Assembly: GCF_003184905.1 (NCBI RefSeq)
Contig: NZ_QFRU01000001.1
Span: forward strand, 186,001-250,000
Source: Bacillus sp. CGMCC 1.16541
Lineage (GTDB): Bacteria; Bacillota; Bacilli; Bacillales; Bacillaceae_H
Direction of reading: 5' to 3'
DNA length: 64,000 nucleotides
The notes below the pieces were generated by a model. That model saw only the letters and a program-made list of their open reading frames with translations. It searched no databases and was not told the origin of the DNA. Made by a program: the position numbers and the translations under genes. Positions 33,572 through 42,703 of this stretch are shown in pieces (positions within the stretch are counted from its first letter, which is position 1; the number at the start of each line of letters is the position of its first letter).

Positions 33572-33629
33572 AAAAAGACTCGTCTCAAACAGAGTGACTT
33601 TTACTCCATTTGAAACGAGTCTTTATTTT
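33572..33629 (-). terminator. Terminator after ypmQ
   Basis: AAGACTCGTTTCAAA pairs with TTTGAGACGAGTCTTTTT on the minus strand, with one mismatch region. It lies between ypmQ and the ypmRS pair. Confidence 0.8.
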
Positions 33630-34210
33630 TGTAGAGTTTTAATATGATCAATGATTTCTTCATATGGAGTATCAGATACACCACTATAATCTTTTACAAC
33701 CTGACCTTCTTGATCAACTAAGTAGAAAGACGTTTGATGAATCACTTGATCTTCGTTTTTCGGCTTTTGCACAATCGTCTTAAAATTGTCGAGTGCAAAA
33801 TCTTGAATTTCATCTTGTGTATAACCCGTTAAGAAATCCCATTTTGTTAAATCAGCATCAAATTGAGAAGCAAATTCCTTCAATTTCTCTGGTGAATCTT
33901 CTTCAGGATCTACACTAAATGACACAAAACGAACATCTAACCCTTCATCTTTTGCCATTTTCTGAAGCTTTGTCATGTTGGCTGTCATAGGTGGACAGAC
34001 GGTTTCACAATTTGTAAAAATGAAATCCGCTACCCAAACTTCACCTTTTAAACTCTCTTTACTAACCGTTTCTCCCTCTTGATTCACGAAAGAAAAATCA
34101 TCCAACTTCCAATCTAATCGATCTGGGATGTCAGAACTACATGCGGTTAATGCTACAAGTACGAAGCTCATCATTGCTACTAAAAGTTGTTTACTATGTT
34201 TTCGAATCAT
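33623..34210 (-). CDS. ypmQ: SCO1/SenC family copper chaperone lipoprotein
   Basis: 195 residues: lipoprotein signal peptide (lipobox ALTAC, Cys24) and a thioredoxin-like SCO domain. The copper ligands are present: Cys68 and Cys72 in NCETVCPPMT, and a histidine in QVIHQTSFYLVD. SCO proteins deliver copper to the CuA site of cytochrome c oxidase on the outer membrane face. The B. subtilis order ypmQ-ypmR-ypmS is kept. A 12-bp palindrome lies about 100 bp upstream of the start. Confidence 0.92.
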   Translation of the reverse strand: MIRKHSKQLLVAMMSFVLVALTACSSDIPDRLDWKLDDFSFVNQEGETVSKESLKGEVWVADFIFTNCETVCPPMTANMTKLQKMAKDEGLDVRFVSFSVDPEEDSPEKLKEFASQFDADLTKWDFLTGYTQDEIQDFALDNFKTIVQKPKNEDQVIHQTSFYLVDQEGQVVKDYSGVSDTPYEEIIDHIKTLQK

Positions 34211-34308
34211 GTTGTTACTCCTTGTATTGGCTAATTTACTAGAACCGTTTCTCCTCTTTTAAAAGAAAGGGTTTTCAATCTATTGACTCACTTATTTCCC
34301 TACTCTAT

Positions 34309-34320
34309 ATGTTCGAACAT
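34309..34320. promoter_or_regulatory. Palindrome ATGTTCGAACAT upstream of ypmQ
   Basis: A perfect 12-bp inverted repeat overlapping a possible -10 (TATAGA on the minus strand). It has some resemblance to a LexA-type site but lacks the full consensus; a regulatory role is possible only. Confidence 0.25.
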
Positions 34321-34413
34321 CTTCGAATTCTACTATTATTTTAGCAAACTATGTCATATGTGAAAAGAATAAACAACGTTTTCATAAATCGTTCACAATG
34401 TTGTCCGTACACT

Positions 34414-36039
34414 TTATGGAGCAATCGGATTGTAAATAGGAAGACTGATGGTAAAAGTTGTCCCTACTCCTTTTTCACTTACAACTGAAACAGCACCTTT
34501 CATACTTTCAATGATCTGATAAGAAACCATTAATCCAATTCCTGTTCCTTTTTCTTTTAATGAATAGAAAGGCGAACCAAGTCGACTGACTTCGTTTTTA
34601 GACATTCCTACACCTGTATCTGAAATGTGAATGTCCACTGTCTCTTCTCGTATTTCCATCCACACTTTTAATACACCACCGTCTTTCATTGACTCAATAC
34701 CATTTTTCATGATATTTAATAACACTTGATTAAACTCATTTTTATTGCCTTTTATGTAAACCGTCCGTTTCACTTGTAAGTCAATCATAATGTTATTATT
34801 TAAAAGCGCATATGACGACAACAAGTCTACTAAACTCGTCACACACTCTTTACAATTAAGAACTTCTGGCTGTGCCATATCAGGACGAGCTAATGACAAG
34901 TAATCGTTAATGATAAGCTCTGCTCGATGCATTTCATCAATCATTAATTGAATATATCCCTTCTCTGAAGGAGTTAAATGATCTTTCCCATAGAAGAGTT
35001 GTAAAAACCCTTTGACCACTGTCATCGGGTTGCGAATCTCATGAGCAACCGATGCGGCTAACTGTCCAATTGCATTCATTTTTTCTGCTCGTTGTAGTTC
35101 TTTTTGAAGTTTCGTTTTCTCCATAATAAGCCCCATATCGTTAATTGCTTTCTCAATTCCATTACTTGATGGGGTTCTCATTGCTTTTTCACCGAGTTCT
35201 TCAGTTGTAGCAGCGACTTGTTTAAAAAGCTCTTGAAGTTGTGTGGTCATTTCATTGAATTGTTTATTAATTTCCCCAATTTCTGATTCATCTTCATGCT
35301 TCACTTTTACGCGTAGGTTCCCACTGCTCACTTGTCGAATACCAAACAATAGTTCACGTAACGGAAACATTAATTTACGTAAGCCCCAGTCTTGAAAGAA
35401 AATAATAATACTAAATAAAAATAATAAACCGATTACTAAAGACGCGACTAATTTTCGCTGATATGTATGAATGACACTAGCATCAACATCCACCCCTAAT
35501 ATCGCGACAACTTCATCGGCTTGATTTACTATAGGAGTAAAAGCGGTAATCCATGTACCAAATTCGTCTGTATAAACTTTTGTGTATGTATCTTCTTTCG
35601 TGGTTTTTACTTTTTGAAACCCACGATAAAACTCATTGCTCATTTCATAGTTCATTGAAGGGTGTAGTTGCGCTATTACCTCTTCATTCGCACTTGCGAT
35701 GATCGTGACTGTTTGTCCTTTTCCTTCTTTTACTGAAAAAATATGCGACTGTAAATAGTGCGGCTGAGTGTCATAAATCTTAGCAAGGGATTGCGTAAGC
35801 TTTTCACGGCCTTTATTGGTTTTTCCCTCTTCAGCAGCGACTACTTGTTCAGCCGATATCGTTTGCTTCCATATGTCGGCGATACTTAATGCATGATGCG
35901 AGAGCATTTCCTCTGTCATACTCTCTTGTACTTTATAGCTAATATAAGCGGTTCCAATTCCAACAAGAATTACAATAAAGGTAGAGAATAACACTGTTTT
36001 GTTGAAAATACTTAAATTCCGAATATACTTTCTCATCAT
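34414..36039 (-). CDS. Membrane sensor histidine kinase with extracellular sensor and HAMP domain
   Basis: 541 residues. TM1 about 15-35, an extracytoplasmic Cache-like domain 36-195 (GTWITAFTPIVNQADEVVAILGVDVDAS), TM2 197-216, HAMP about 217-280, then HisKA with His333 in AASVAHEIRNPMT and a HATPase domain (KNGIESMKD, ISDTGVGM, GTGIGLMVSYQII). The catalytic core is of the sporulation-kinase type (KinB/KinD-like). No response regulator is adjacent. GAGG lies 6 nt before the ATG. It is the second sensor kinase of the window; both keep the HEIRNPMT signature. Confidence 0.9.
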   Translation of the reverse strand: MMRKYIRNLSIFNKTVLFSTFIVILVGIGTAYISYKVQESMTEEMLSHHALSIADIWKQTISAEQVVAAEEGKTNKGREKLTQSLAKIYDTQPHYLQSHIFSVKEGKGQTVTIIASANEEVIAQLHPSMNYEMSNEFYRGFQKVKTTKEDTYTKVYTDEFGTWITAFTPIVNQADEVVAILGVDVDASVIHTYQRKLVASLVIGLLFLFSIIIFFQDWGLRKLMFPLRELLFGIRQVSSGNLRVKVKHEDESEIGEINKQFNEMTTQLQELFKQVAATTEELGEKAMRTPSSNGIEKAINDMGLIMEKTKLQKELQRAEKMNAIGQLAASVAHEIRNPMTVVKGFLQLFYGKDHLTPSEKGYIQLMIDEMHRAELIINDYLSLARPDMAQPEVLNCKECVTSLVDLLSSYALLNNNIMIDLQVKRTVYIKGNKNEFNQVLLNIMKNGIESMKDGGVLKVWMEIREETVDIHISDTGVGMSKNEVSRLGSPFYSLKEKGTGIGLMVSYQIIESMKGAVSVVSEKGVGTTFTISLPIYNPIAP

Positions 36040-36135
36040 AATAAACCTCGGCTCGCAGAATGATGTTAAATCGTTTTCATTATTATATCATAGGAATCAC
36101 TTAATTTTTTCGATTTTTTAGAAAATTTTCCCACA

Positions 36136-36186
36136 AATAAAGGACTGTGCGAGAAGAAATAGATTTTTCACTTCTCACACAGCCTT
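36136..36186 (-). terminator. Terminator of the degV gene
   Basis: On the minus strand GGCTGTGTGAGAAG pairs with CTTCTCGCACAGTCC, followed by TTTATTT. Confidence 0.85.
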
Positions 36187-36197
36187 TATTAGAACCA

Positions 36198-37040
36198 TTA
36201 TTCAGCAAAATACATAAACCCAATCGCCCCCACACCTGTATGTGTAGCAATAATAGGTGTTGTATCTTCAATATTATAATTTGTGAATTCACTTACTTTG
36301 GCAATTGATTCTTTTACCTTTGTTGCTAATTCTAGCCCGTCTGCATGAACAAGTCCAATACCTTTGACCGTTTTTCCTTTTACATCTTCTGCAAACTGAT
36401 TGGTCAAAAACTTCACCACTTGCGAATGACTTCGAACTTTTGCAACAGGTGTATATACTCCGTCTGCTAATGATGCAATTGGCTTAATATTTAAGATTGA
36501 ACCAATTAAACCTTTTCCTCGACCGATACGTCCACCTTTAATTAAGTTCTCAAGTGTATCAACGACAACAAATAATGTCGTTCCTTTGCGAATTTCTTCA
36601 ACGCGGTTTACAATTTCTTCAACACTTTTTCCTTCTTTGGCCATTTTAGCCGCTTCAACCACTTGAAACGAAAGTGCTTTTGATATGTACATAGAGTCAA
36701 TAACCGTAATATGGCCTTCAACCATTTCAGCTGCACTTTCAGCAGAACGTATCGTTCCGCTCATGCCACCTGTCATATGAATCGAAATGACATCGTACCC
36801 CTCTTGAACGAGACGCTCGTACACCTCAACAAACTGACCAGCTGCTGGTTGTGAGCTCTTTGGAAGCTCTTTTGATTGCTTCATCTTTTCAATAAATTGT
36901 AGTGGCGTAATGTCCACACGGTCTAAATACGTTTCATTATCAATAAAAATAGATAATGGTACCACTTCAATGTCATATTGATCAATTTCTTCTTGTGTAA
37001 GGTCCAATGTAGAATCGGTTACAATTTTAATTTTCCTCAT
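36198..37040 (-). CDS. DegV family fatty-acid-binding protein
   Basis: 280 residues, cytoplasmic. DegV/FakB proteins bind a fatty acid and present it to the FakA kinase for phosphorylation. Family marks: KIVTDSTLDLTQEEI at 5-19, VVPLSIFIDNETYLD, the Lys/Ser-rich KELPKSSQPAAGQF near 57-70, SIHMTGGMSGTIRSA near 82, and THTGVGAIGFMYF at the C-terminus. Single gene, terminator downstream. Which fatty acid is bound cannot be read from the sequence. Confidence 0.93.
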   Translation of the reverse strand: MRKIKIVTDSTLDLTQEEIDQYDIEVVPLSIFIDNETYLDRVDITPLQFIEKMKQSKELPKSSQPAAGQFVEVYERLVQEGYDVISIHMTGGMSGTIRSAESAAEMVEGHITVIDSMYISKALSFQVVEAAKMAKEGKSVEEIVNRVEEIRKGTTLFVVVDTLENLIKGGRIGRGKGLIGSILNIKPIASLADGVYTPVAKVRSHSQVVKFLTNQFAEDVKGKTVKGIGLVHADGLELATKVKESIAKVSEFTNYNIEDTTPIIATHTGVGAIGFMYFAE

Positions 37041-37122
37041 AAATTCACCCCTAATTAGCTCCTTGTTTTTATTATAGCACCTCTATCCTATTCATTAAAA
37101 GTAAGTCATATGTACAAGATGA

Positions 37123-37156
37123 AAAAAAGAAGCCAACGTGTCGTTAGCTTCTTTTT
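37123..37156 (-). terminator. Terminator after ypmP
   Basis: AAGAAGCTAACG-ACA-CGTTGGCTTCTTTTTTT on the minus strand. Confidence 0.85.
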
Positions 37157-37157
37157 G

Positions 37158-37409
37158 TTATGCGTTATGTTTTAATACATCTTCATGGAAGATTTCTTCA
37201 TAATCTTTCCATTTTAGTACGCGCTTTAAGTAATCTTTAAACGAGTATACATGTTTTGGCTCTGGTTCATGATAAATCTTATTGAGAAACACTTCAAAGC
37301 GAAGTGATATCATAAACCGAAATGTGCTATCCTCCTCCAATACAGGAATTTGAATAATTTTCACTTTTTCCCCATTACCATGTTTGAACTCCAGGCTTTT
37401 CAATAGCAA
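37158..37409 (-). CDS. ypmP: DUF2535 family protein (YpmP)
   Basis: 83 residues: LLKSLEFKHGNGEKVKI, IPVLEEDSTFRFMISLR and a C-terminal YSFKDYLKRVLKWKDYEEIF, the DUF2535 pattern. Function unknown. Lies downstream of ilvA as in B. subtilis. The start is TTG at 37409, 8 nt after AGAGGA. Confidence 0.87.
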   Translation of the reverse strand: MLLKSLEFKHGNGEKVKIIQIPVLEEDSTFRFMISLRFEVFLNKIYHEPEPKHVYSFKDYLKRVLKWKDYEEIFHEDVLKHNA

Positions 37410-37559
37410 GCTATCAATCCTCTTTTTACCCGTTTTTTCTATTATACTCCTTTACAAGCGCGAATAGTGTCTAAAGATGTTACATTTGCATAAAAAATTC
37501 AAAAAATGCAACAAAAAAAGTAATGGCAATCAAGTGGTGACCACTAGCGAATAAACGCA

Positions 37560-38831
37560 TTAAATTAATAAATGGAAGAGATTACTTTCTTTGTTTACTT
37601 CCGTGTAAGAAAATCCTTTTTTGTCCATACGTTGAACAAGCGGACCGTAATCTTCTTTATGTTTTAATTCAATCCCTACTAAAGCTGGGCCGTTTTCCTT
37701 GTTATTTTTCTTTGTATATTCAAAACGCGAAATATCGTCTGTCGGTCCTAGTACTTCGTCTAAAAACTCACGAAGCGCACCAGCGCGTTGTGGAAAATTA
37801 ACGATAAAATAATGTTGAAGCCCTTCATAAATCATCGACTTCTCTTTAATCTCTTGCATACGTCCAATATCATTATTTCCACCGCTAATAATGCACACAA
37901 CCGTTTTCCCTTTGATTTGTTCTTTATAAGAATCTAGAGCAGCAATTGAAAGTGCACCTGCTGGCTCTGCAACAATGGCGTTTTCATTGTAAAGAGATAA
38001 AATGGTCGTACACACTTTTCCTTCTGGTACAACAACAATATCATCTAACAATTCTCGACTCACATCATAAGAAATAGTTCCAACTCGTTTTACTGCAGCT
38101 CCGTCAACGAACGAATCAATTTTATCTAAACAGACGACTTCTCCTTTTTCAATGGATGTTTGCATCCCCGGAGCACCTAATGGCTCTACGCCAATTAACT
38201 TTGTTTGAGGAGATACACTTTTTACATACGTACCAACACCTGCTACTAAACCTCCTCCTCCGATGCTCGCAAACACGTAGTCAATGTCGTCTTCACAATC
38301 ATTAAAAATTTCAACTGCTACCGTTCCTTGCCCAGCAATTACATCCACATCATCAAACGGATGAATAAACGTACGCTGTTCTTCTTCACTACACTTAATT
38401 GCTTGTTCATATGAATCATCAAACGTATCACCTGTTAACACAATCTGAACATTATCCTTACCAAGAAACTGAACTTGATTGACCTTTTGCCTCGGCGTCG
38501 TACTAGGCATAAAAATCTTCCCATCAATATTTAAATGGCGACACGCATAAGCAACACCTTGTGCGTGATTCCCTGCGCTCGCACATGCAATTCCATTTTC
38601 TAATTGTGATTCTGTTAGTTTTTTAATTCGATTATAAGCTCCGCGTAGTTTAAATGAGCGGACAACTTGTAAATCTTCACGCTTTACATACACGTTACAT
38701 TCGTAGCGCTCAGATAAAATTTCGTTTCGCTGTAGTGGTGTATGTACAACAACATCTTTAATCATTTGATTGGCAATCATGATGTCTTCTAACTGTACGT
38801 GTTTCGTTCTGTTTTCTACTTGTTGTTTCAT
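37560..38831 (-). CDS. ilvA: Threonine deaminase (L-threonine ammonia-lyase)
   Basis: 423 residues, fold type II PLP enzyme turning threonine into 2-oxobutanoate, the first step of isoleucine synthesis. PLP lysine in VRSFKLRGAYN (about residue 58), phosphate loop SIGGGGLVAG near 190, SGGNNDIG near 310. The last 90 residues form one ACT-like regulatory domain (HYFIVNFPQRAGALREFLDEV) for isoleucine feedback, shorter than the double domain of E. coli IlvA. The ATG at 38831 is 6 nt after AAGGAAG. A CodY-like box overlaps the promoter (38871-38897). Confidence 0.95.
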   Translation of the reverse strand: MKQQVENRTKHVQLEDIMIANQMIKDVVVHTPLQRNEILSERYECNVYVKREDLQVVRSFKLRGAYNRIKKLTESQLENGIACASAGNHAQGVAYACRHLNIDGKIFMPSTTPRQKVNQVQFLGKDNVQIVLTGDTFDDSYEQAIKCSEEEQRTFIHPFDDVDVIAGQGTVAVEIFNDCEDDIDYVFASIGGGGLVAGVGTYVKSVSPQTKLIGVEPLGAPGMQTSIEKGEVVCLDKIDSFVDGAAVKRVGTISYDVSRELLDDIVVVPEGKVCTTILSLYNENAIVAEPAGALSIAALDSYKEQIKGKTVVCIISGGNNDIGRMQEIKEKSMIYEGLQHYFIVNFPQRAGALREFLDEVLGPTDDISRFEYTKKNNKENGPALVGIELKHKEDYGPLVQRMDKKGFSYTEVNKESNLFHLLI

Positions 38832-38870
38832 AACCAACTTCCTTCCTGTACTTCCTTTATTAATTTGTAC

Positions 38871-38897
38871 ATTATATCACATAATTTTTAGAAAAAT
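38871..38897 (-). promoter_or_regulatory. ilvA promoter with CodY-like box
   Basis: Minus strand: extended -10 TGATATAAT (38879-38871). AATTTTTAGAAAAAT at 38883-38897 matches 13 of 15 positions of the CodY motif AATTTTCWGAAAATT and covers the spacer/-35 region, suitable for repression during branched-chain amino acid excess. Confidence 0.6.
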
Positions 38898-39081
38898 CAT
38901 TATTTTCAACCAATATAATTGTTATTTTTTTGATCATTTGGTCTCTATCCATTTAACTGTAAAAAGGTTATTTCTCAAGAAAACTTGAATAGATCCTTTT
39001 TGAGATACGACTTTGTGAAGAAGGATAGACAGAAATGATTGGTTACATACTATAAAAAAGCACGAAAAAGAAGGTGAGAAT

Positions 39082-39327
39082 ATGGAATTTTCATTGCAAA
39101 GTTTAGACGGAGCTTTTCCGTGTGAAATCACAGTCGATGAAGATAATGGACGCTTTATGTTACGTAAAGCAGACACAAGCGGAGAAGTATTCAATACGAT
39201 GGAAGAATTAATTCAATGGATGGAACAAAACTGGCACGCAGAACAATTTACAGATCCACAGCAGTACAACGAGATGATGTTAAATTTAAAGCGCCATATG
39301 GCAAATAAGGACAACACGGTTAACTAA
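39082..39327 (+). CDS. Small conserved-looking hypothetical protein
   Basis: 81 residues, acidic, soluble. Pattern: three short strands (EFSLQSLDGAFPCEITVDEDNGRFMLRK without the rest of any known domain) followed by helices (NTMEELIQWMEQNW, YNEMMLNLKRHM). AGGTGAG lies 7 nt before the ATG. Divergent from ilvA; followed by its own terminator. Not recognised. Confidence 0.65.
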   Translation: MEFSLQSLDGAFPCEITVDEDNGRFMLRKADTSGEVFNTMEELIQWMEQNWHAEQFTDPQQYNEMMLNLKRHMANKDNTVN

Positions 39328-39329
39328 AA

Positions 39330-39371
39330 AAAGCGTGTAAAGAGAAAATCACTTACTCTTCACACGCTTTT
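39330..39371. terminator. Bidirectional terminator
   Basis: AAAGCGTGTAAAGAG pairs with CTCTTCACACGCTTT, one bulge. Confidence 0.85.
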
Positions 39372-39375
39372 AGCG

Positions 39376-40095
39376 TTATGCTTGTAATTCGTCTGAGATC
39401 ACACGTTGGATATGAGCGGCAAGCGCTTTTGTATCTGCTTTTTCTTCACCTAGATGAGAAGTGATTGGCTGTAAAATACGAACACTAACATCCGCACACT
39501 TAAAGCCGAATTTACTTTGCTCCATGATTTTATATGTGCCTTCAATTGCCACTGGAACGATCGGTACGTTCGCATCTACTGCCATCCGTAACCCACCTGT
39601 CTTAAATTCTCCGACTGGTCCTCCCTTACTTCTTGTTCCTTCAGGGAAAATAACCATTGAGTGACCTTCTTTTAAAAGAGCAACACTATCCTTAATAGAT
39701 TGTAAAGCTTGACGACGATTTGATCGATCTACAAACACACAGTTCATCACTTCCATCCACCTTGGAATAAATGGAATCTTTTTTACTTCAACTTTTGAAA
39801 AGAACCCAAACGGTTTTTCAACAAATCCTAACAATACTGGGACATCAAAGTTTCCTTGATGATTACTTACGAACAACACAGGACCACTTGGAATATGTTC
39901 GTTTCCTGTTACCGTAATCGTTGATCCTGTAATACCAACTAAATTTCTCGCCCATCTCTTTGGAAGATCATGTTGCACACGATCGCGCTCATCGACAGAC
40001 ATTGTCGGTGGTAATTGCTTTACTTTCTTTAAGGTTGGTAAACTATAAATCAAGTAAGCAAAAAAATAAAGAAAGAAATACATCTTGCGAAACAT
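39376..40095 (-). CDS. 1-acyl-sn-glycerol-3-phosphate acyltransferase family protein (YpkP)
   Basis: 239-residue PlsC-type acyltransferase. One N-terminal membrane segment (about 2-18), the catalytic NHQGNFD motif (His/Asp, near residue 75), FVDRSNRRQAL, FPEGTRSKGG near 150 and VPIVPVAIEG near 180. It acylates lysophosphatidate or a related glycerolipid. YpkP lies next to dfrA in B. subtilis, as here. GGAG lies 12 nt before the ATG. Confidence 0.9.
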   Translation of the reverse strand: MFRKMYFFLYFFAYLIYSLPTLKKVKQLPPTMSVDERDRVQHDLPKRWARNLVGITGSTITVTGNEHIPSGPVLFVSNHQGNFDVPVLLGFVEKPFGFFSKVEVKKIPFIPRWMEVMNCVFVDRSNRRQALQSIKDSVALLKEGHSMVIFPEGTRSKGGPVGEFKTGGLRMAVDANVPIVPVAIEGTYKIMEQSKFGFKCADVSVRILQPITSHLGEEKADTKALAAHIQRVISDELQA

Positions 40096-40126
40096 ACTTA
40101 TTACACTCCTATTTTACATCCATACG

Positions 40127-40164
40127 TAAAAAGATAGCTCCATCCAGTCCGGAAAGAACTATCT
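40127..40164 (-). terminator. Terminator of thyA-dfrA
   Basis: Minus strand AGATAG...CTATCTTTTTA, with an inner TCC/GGA stem. Confidence 0.65.
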
Positions 40165-40184
40165 GCTTGTACTCATGATACAAC

Positions 40185-40679
40185 TTATTCGTTCGTTTTT
40201 CGCTCATACATGGTGAAGTAATACGTATATGGATTTTTTTCATCTTTTGGCCCTTGCTCTTTTGTTACGACTTTCCATTTTGTTAAATCAATCTCTGGAA
40301 AGTATGTATCACCTTCAAACACTTCATCAATATGAGTAATATAAAGGCGTGATGCAACGTTTATCATTTGTTCGTATAAAGTTGCCCCTCCAATAACAAA
40401 CAATTCATCGTTCAATTCTTGATCAAGGTTCTCTAATTCATCTAACGAATGAACAACTGTTGTGCCATCAGGCTGATACGCTTTTTGATGAGTGACAATC
40501 ACATTCGTCCGATTTGGAAGTGGCTTTCTAATTGATTCAAACGTTTTTCGTCCCATGACGACCGTATGTCCAGTTGTGATTTTCTTAAAATGCTTTAAAT
40601 CTTCTGGAAGCCGCCAAGGTAAATCATTCTCTTTCCCAATCAAACGCTGCTTGTCCATCGCCGCAATCAATGAAATCAT
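40185..40679 (-). CDS. dfrA: Dihydrofolate reductase
   Basis: 164 residues, NADPH-dependent reduction of dihydrofolate to tetrahydrofolate. Standard length and motifs: [27 protein letters not shown] (substrate-binding Trp and catalytic Asp/Glu position), [23 protein letters not shown] and [12 protein letters not shown]. Its ATG overlaps the thyA stop by 4 bp (ATGA), so it is translated from the thyA-dfrA transcript and regenerates the folate oxidised by ThyA. Confidence 0.97.
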   Translation of the reverse strand: MISLIAAMDKQRLIGKENDLPWRLPEDLKHFKKITTGHTVVMGRKTFESIRKPLPNRTNVIVTHQKAYQPDGTTVVHSLDELENLDQELNDELFVIGGATLYEQMINVASRLYITHIDEVFEGDTYFPEIDLTKWKVVTKEQGPKDEKNPYTYYFTMYERKTNE

Positions 40680-41479
40680 ACACTTACAACTCCTTTAATA
40701 TGCGGGTGCGCCTGATAATTAACTAGTTCAAAGTCATCATATTTAAAATCAAAAATCGACTTCACATCTTTATTAATTTTCATTGTTGGTAATGGATGTG
40801 GTTCACGCGTTAACTGCAACTTCACTTGATCAAGGTGATTCGTATAAATATGTGCATCTCCAAACGTATGAACAAACTCACCTGGTTCTAAGTCACATAC
40901 TTGTGCTACCATCATCGTAAGCAACGCATAAGATGCAATATTAAACGGAACACCTAAGAAAATATCCGCTGATCGTTGGTAGAGCTGACACGATAGCTTT
41001 CCATTGGCCACATAAAATTGAAATAAACAGTGACAAGGAGGGAGTGCCATATTATCCACATCCGCTACATTCCACGCACTCACAATTAAGCGCCTTGAAT
41101 CTGGATTGTTTTTAATTTGATCAATTAAATTCGAGATTTGGTCGATTGTTTGTCCATCTGCTGTTGGCCACGATCTCCATTGATGTCCATAGACAGGGCC
41201 TAACTCTCCATGTTCATCTGCCCATTCATTCCAAATACGAACACCATTATCTTGAAGGTATTTAACATTTGTATCACCGTTTAAAAACCATAAAAGCTCA
41301 TGAATAATTGATTTCAAATGAAGCTTCTTCGTTGTAACAAGTGGAAAACCTTCTTGTAAATCAAAACGCATTTGATAACCAAATGTGCTAATTGTTCCTG
41401 TTCCCGTTCGATCTTCCTTCTTTGTTCCACCTTTTAACACATGTTCACAAAGCTCAAGGTATTGCTTCAAGTCCGACAC
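40676..41479 (-). CDS. thyA: Thymidylate synthase
   Basis: 267-residue folate-dependent ThyA that methylates dUMP to dTMP. Length and sequence are of the E. coli/ThyB type, not the phage-like ThyA of B. subtilis. Seen: [29 protein letters not shown], the catalytic cysteine in [32 protein letters not shown] and [15 protein letters not shown]. Overlaps dfrA by 4 bp. Located, as in B. subtilis, between ypjP and dfrA. Confidence 0.97.
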   Translation of the reverse strand: MSDLKQYLELCEHVLKGGTKKEDRTGTGTISTFGYQMRFDLQEGFPLVTTKKLHLKSIIHELLWFLNGDTNVKYLQDNGVRIWNEWADEHGELGPVYGHQWRSWPTADGQTIDQISNLIDQIKNNPDSRRLIVSAWNVADVDNMALPPCHCLFQFYVANGKLSCQLYQRSADIFLGVPFNIASYALLTMMVAQVCDLEPGEFVHTFGDAHIYTNHLDQVKLQLTREPHPLPTMKINKDVKSIFDFKYDDFELVNYQAHPHIKGVVSV

Positions 41480-41514
41480 ATCCTTTTACAAAATTCCTTT
41501 TCTATTGTACCACA

Positions 41515-41550
41515 AAAAGAGCAGACGTTGTTTCTGTCTCCTCTTCCCAC
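41515..41550 (-). terminator. Terminator after purU region upstream of thyA
   Basis: On the minus strand GAGGAGAC...GTCTGCTCTTTTTG. It ends purU transcripts 23 bp past the stop and separates them from thyA. Confidence 0.7.
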
Positions 41551-41572
41551 TTGTAACGTAGTTAGACAACTG

Positions 41573-42475
41573 TTAATTGAATACAATTGTACGATTATCG
41601 TGAACAATCACTCGATCTTCTAAATGCCATTTTACAGCTCTAGCTAATACTGTACGTTCGATTAAGCGGCCGATCTTTTTCAAGTCATCTGCACTGTCTC
41701 TGTGATTCACTCGCTCAATGTCTTGCTCGATAATTGGCCCTTCATCTAAATCATCCGTTACATAGTGAGACGTTGCTCCAATTAATTTCACACCTCGCTT
41801 GTACGCTCGCTCGTAAGGTCTTGCTCCGATAAATGCTGGTAAGAATGAATGATGAATATTGATAATACGATTTGGATGTGCATTGACAAAGTCAGGTGTT
41901 AAAATTTGCATGTAACGCGCTAGCACAATTAAATCAATGTTATACTCTTTTAATAGTTGCAGTTGCTGTGCTTCTACTTCCTTACGAACTTCTTTTGATG
42001 CTGGGATATAATGAAATGGAATGCCCATCGACTCAACAATATCTCTTGCATCTTCATGATTACTAATGACTAACGCAATATCCGTGGTAAAATCTCCACT
42101 TTGCCACTCCCATAATAACTCAAGTAAGCAATGAAGTTCTTTTGATACAAAAATCGCTGTTTTCTTTACTTTGTAGGCATATGTAAATGTCCAATCCATT
42201 GAAAATCTCTCTGCGATTGACATAAATTCTTGTTCAAGCATGTTTTCTTTTTCTCTTAAATTCTCACATTCAAATTCAAAGCGAATAAAAAACGTACCGC
42301 CTTCTGGGTTTGTTGAATATTGACTTGATTCAACAATGTTTGCTCCCTTTTCATACAAAAAATTGGATACAGCTGCTACAATTCCTGGTTGATCTGGACA
42401 ACTAACAAGTAATCGACCACGATTGCGATTTTTTTCTTGAAATGAACGAAGATGACCCTCAATACGTGTTTTCAT
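41573..42475 (-). CDS. purU: Formyltetrahydrofolate deformylase
   Basis: 300 residues: N-terminal ACT domain (about 17-95: RLLVSCPDQPGIVAAVSNFLYEKGANIVES) and a C-terminal formyltransferase-fold hydrolase. The catalytic triad region is visible in HHSFLPAFIGARPYERAY (His), NIHH and SHYVTDDLDEGPII (Asp). It hydrolyses 10-formyl-THF to formate and THF, balancing the one-carbon pool; fhs elsewhere in the window runs the opposite direction. Single gene. Confidence 0.95.
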   Translation of the reverse strand: MKTRIEGHLRSFQEKNRNRGRLLVSCPDQPGIVAAVSNFLYEKGANIVESSQYSTNPEGGTFFIRFEFECENLREKENMLEQEFMSIAERFSMDWTFTYAYKVKKTAIFVSKELHCLLELLWEWQSGDFTTDIALVISNHEDARDIVESMGIPFHYIPASKEVRKEVEAQQLQLLKEYNIDLIVLARYMQILTPDFVNAHPNRIINIHHSFLPAFIGARPYERAYKRGVKLIGATSHYVTDDLDEGPIIEQDIERVNHRDSADDLKKIGRLIERTVLARAVKWHLEDRVIVHDNRTIVFN

Positions 42476-42642
42476 GCTTTATCCCTCACATCTCTTTATT
42501 TTCAGACTATTTACTCATTATAAGCATTCTTGTTCCAATTTCAAAGCGTTGTTTTCGCTTTTTAACCTACAACCAAAAAGTAACCGCTTCCAATCCATTT
42601 AACTTTGTTACGCAGTAGCTAGTATATAAACGAGTGAACAAA

Positions 42643-42696
42643 GAAAAAGAGGTAGCCAACTGGGAAGCGCTTTTCCCTTTAGACCCCTCCTCTTAA
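42643..42696 (-). terminator. Nested hairpin downstream of the metalloprotease gene
   Basis: On the minus strand AAGAGG...CCTCTT encloses a GGGAA-AAGCGC-TTCCC hairpin and is followed by TTTCTTTG. It starts 8 bp after the stop of the protease gene and most simply is its terminator. The inner AAGGGAAAAGC and TTGG...CTACC elements recur in the leader at 48651-48770. Confidence 0.6.
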
Positions 42697-42703
42697 AAGG
42701 GTA

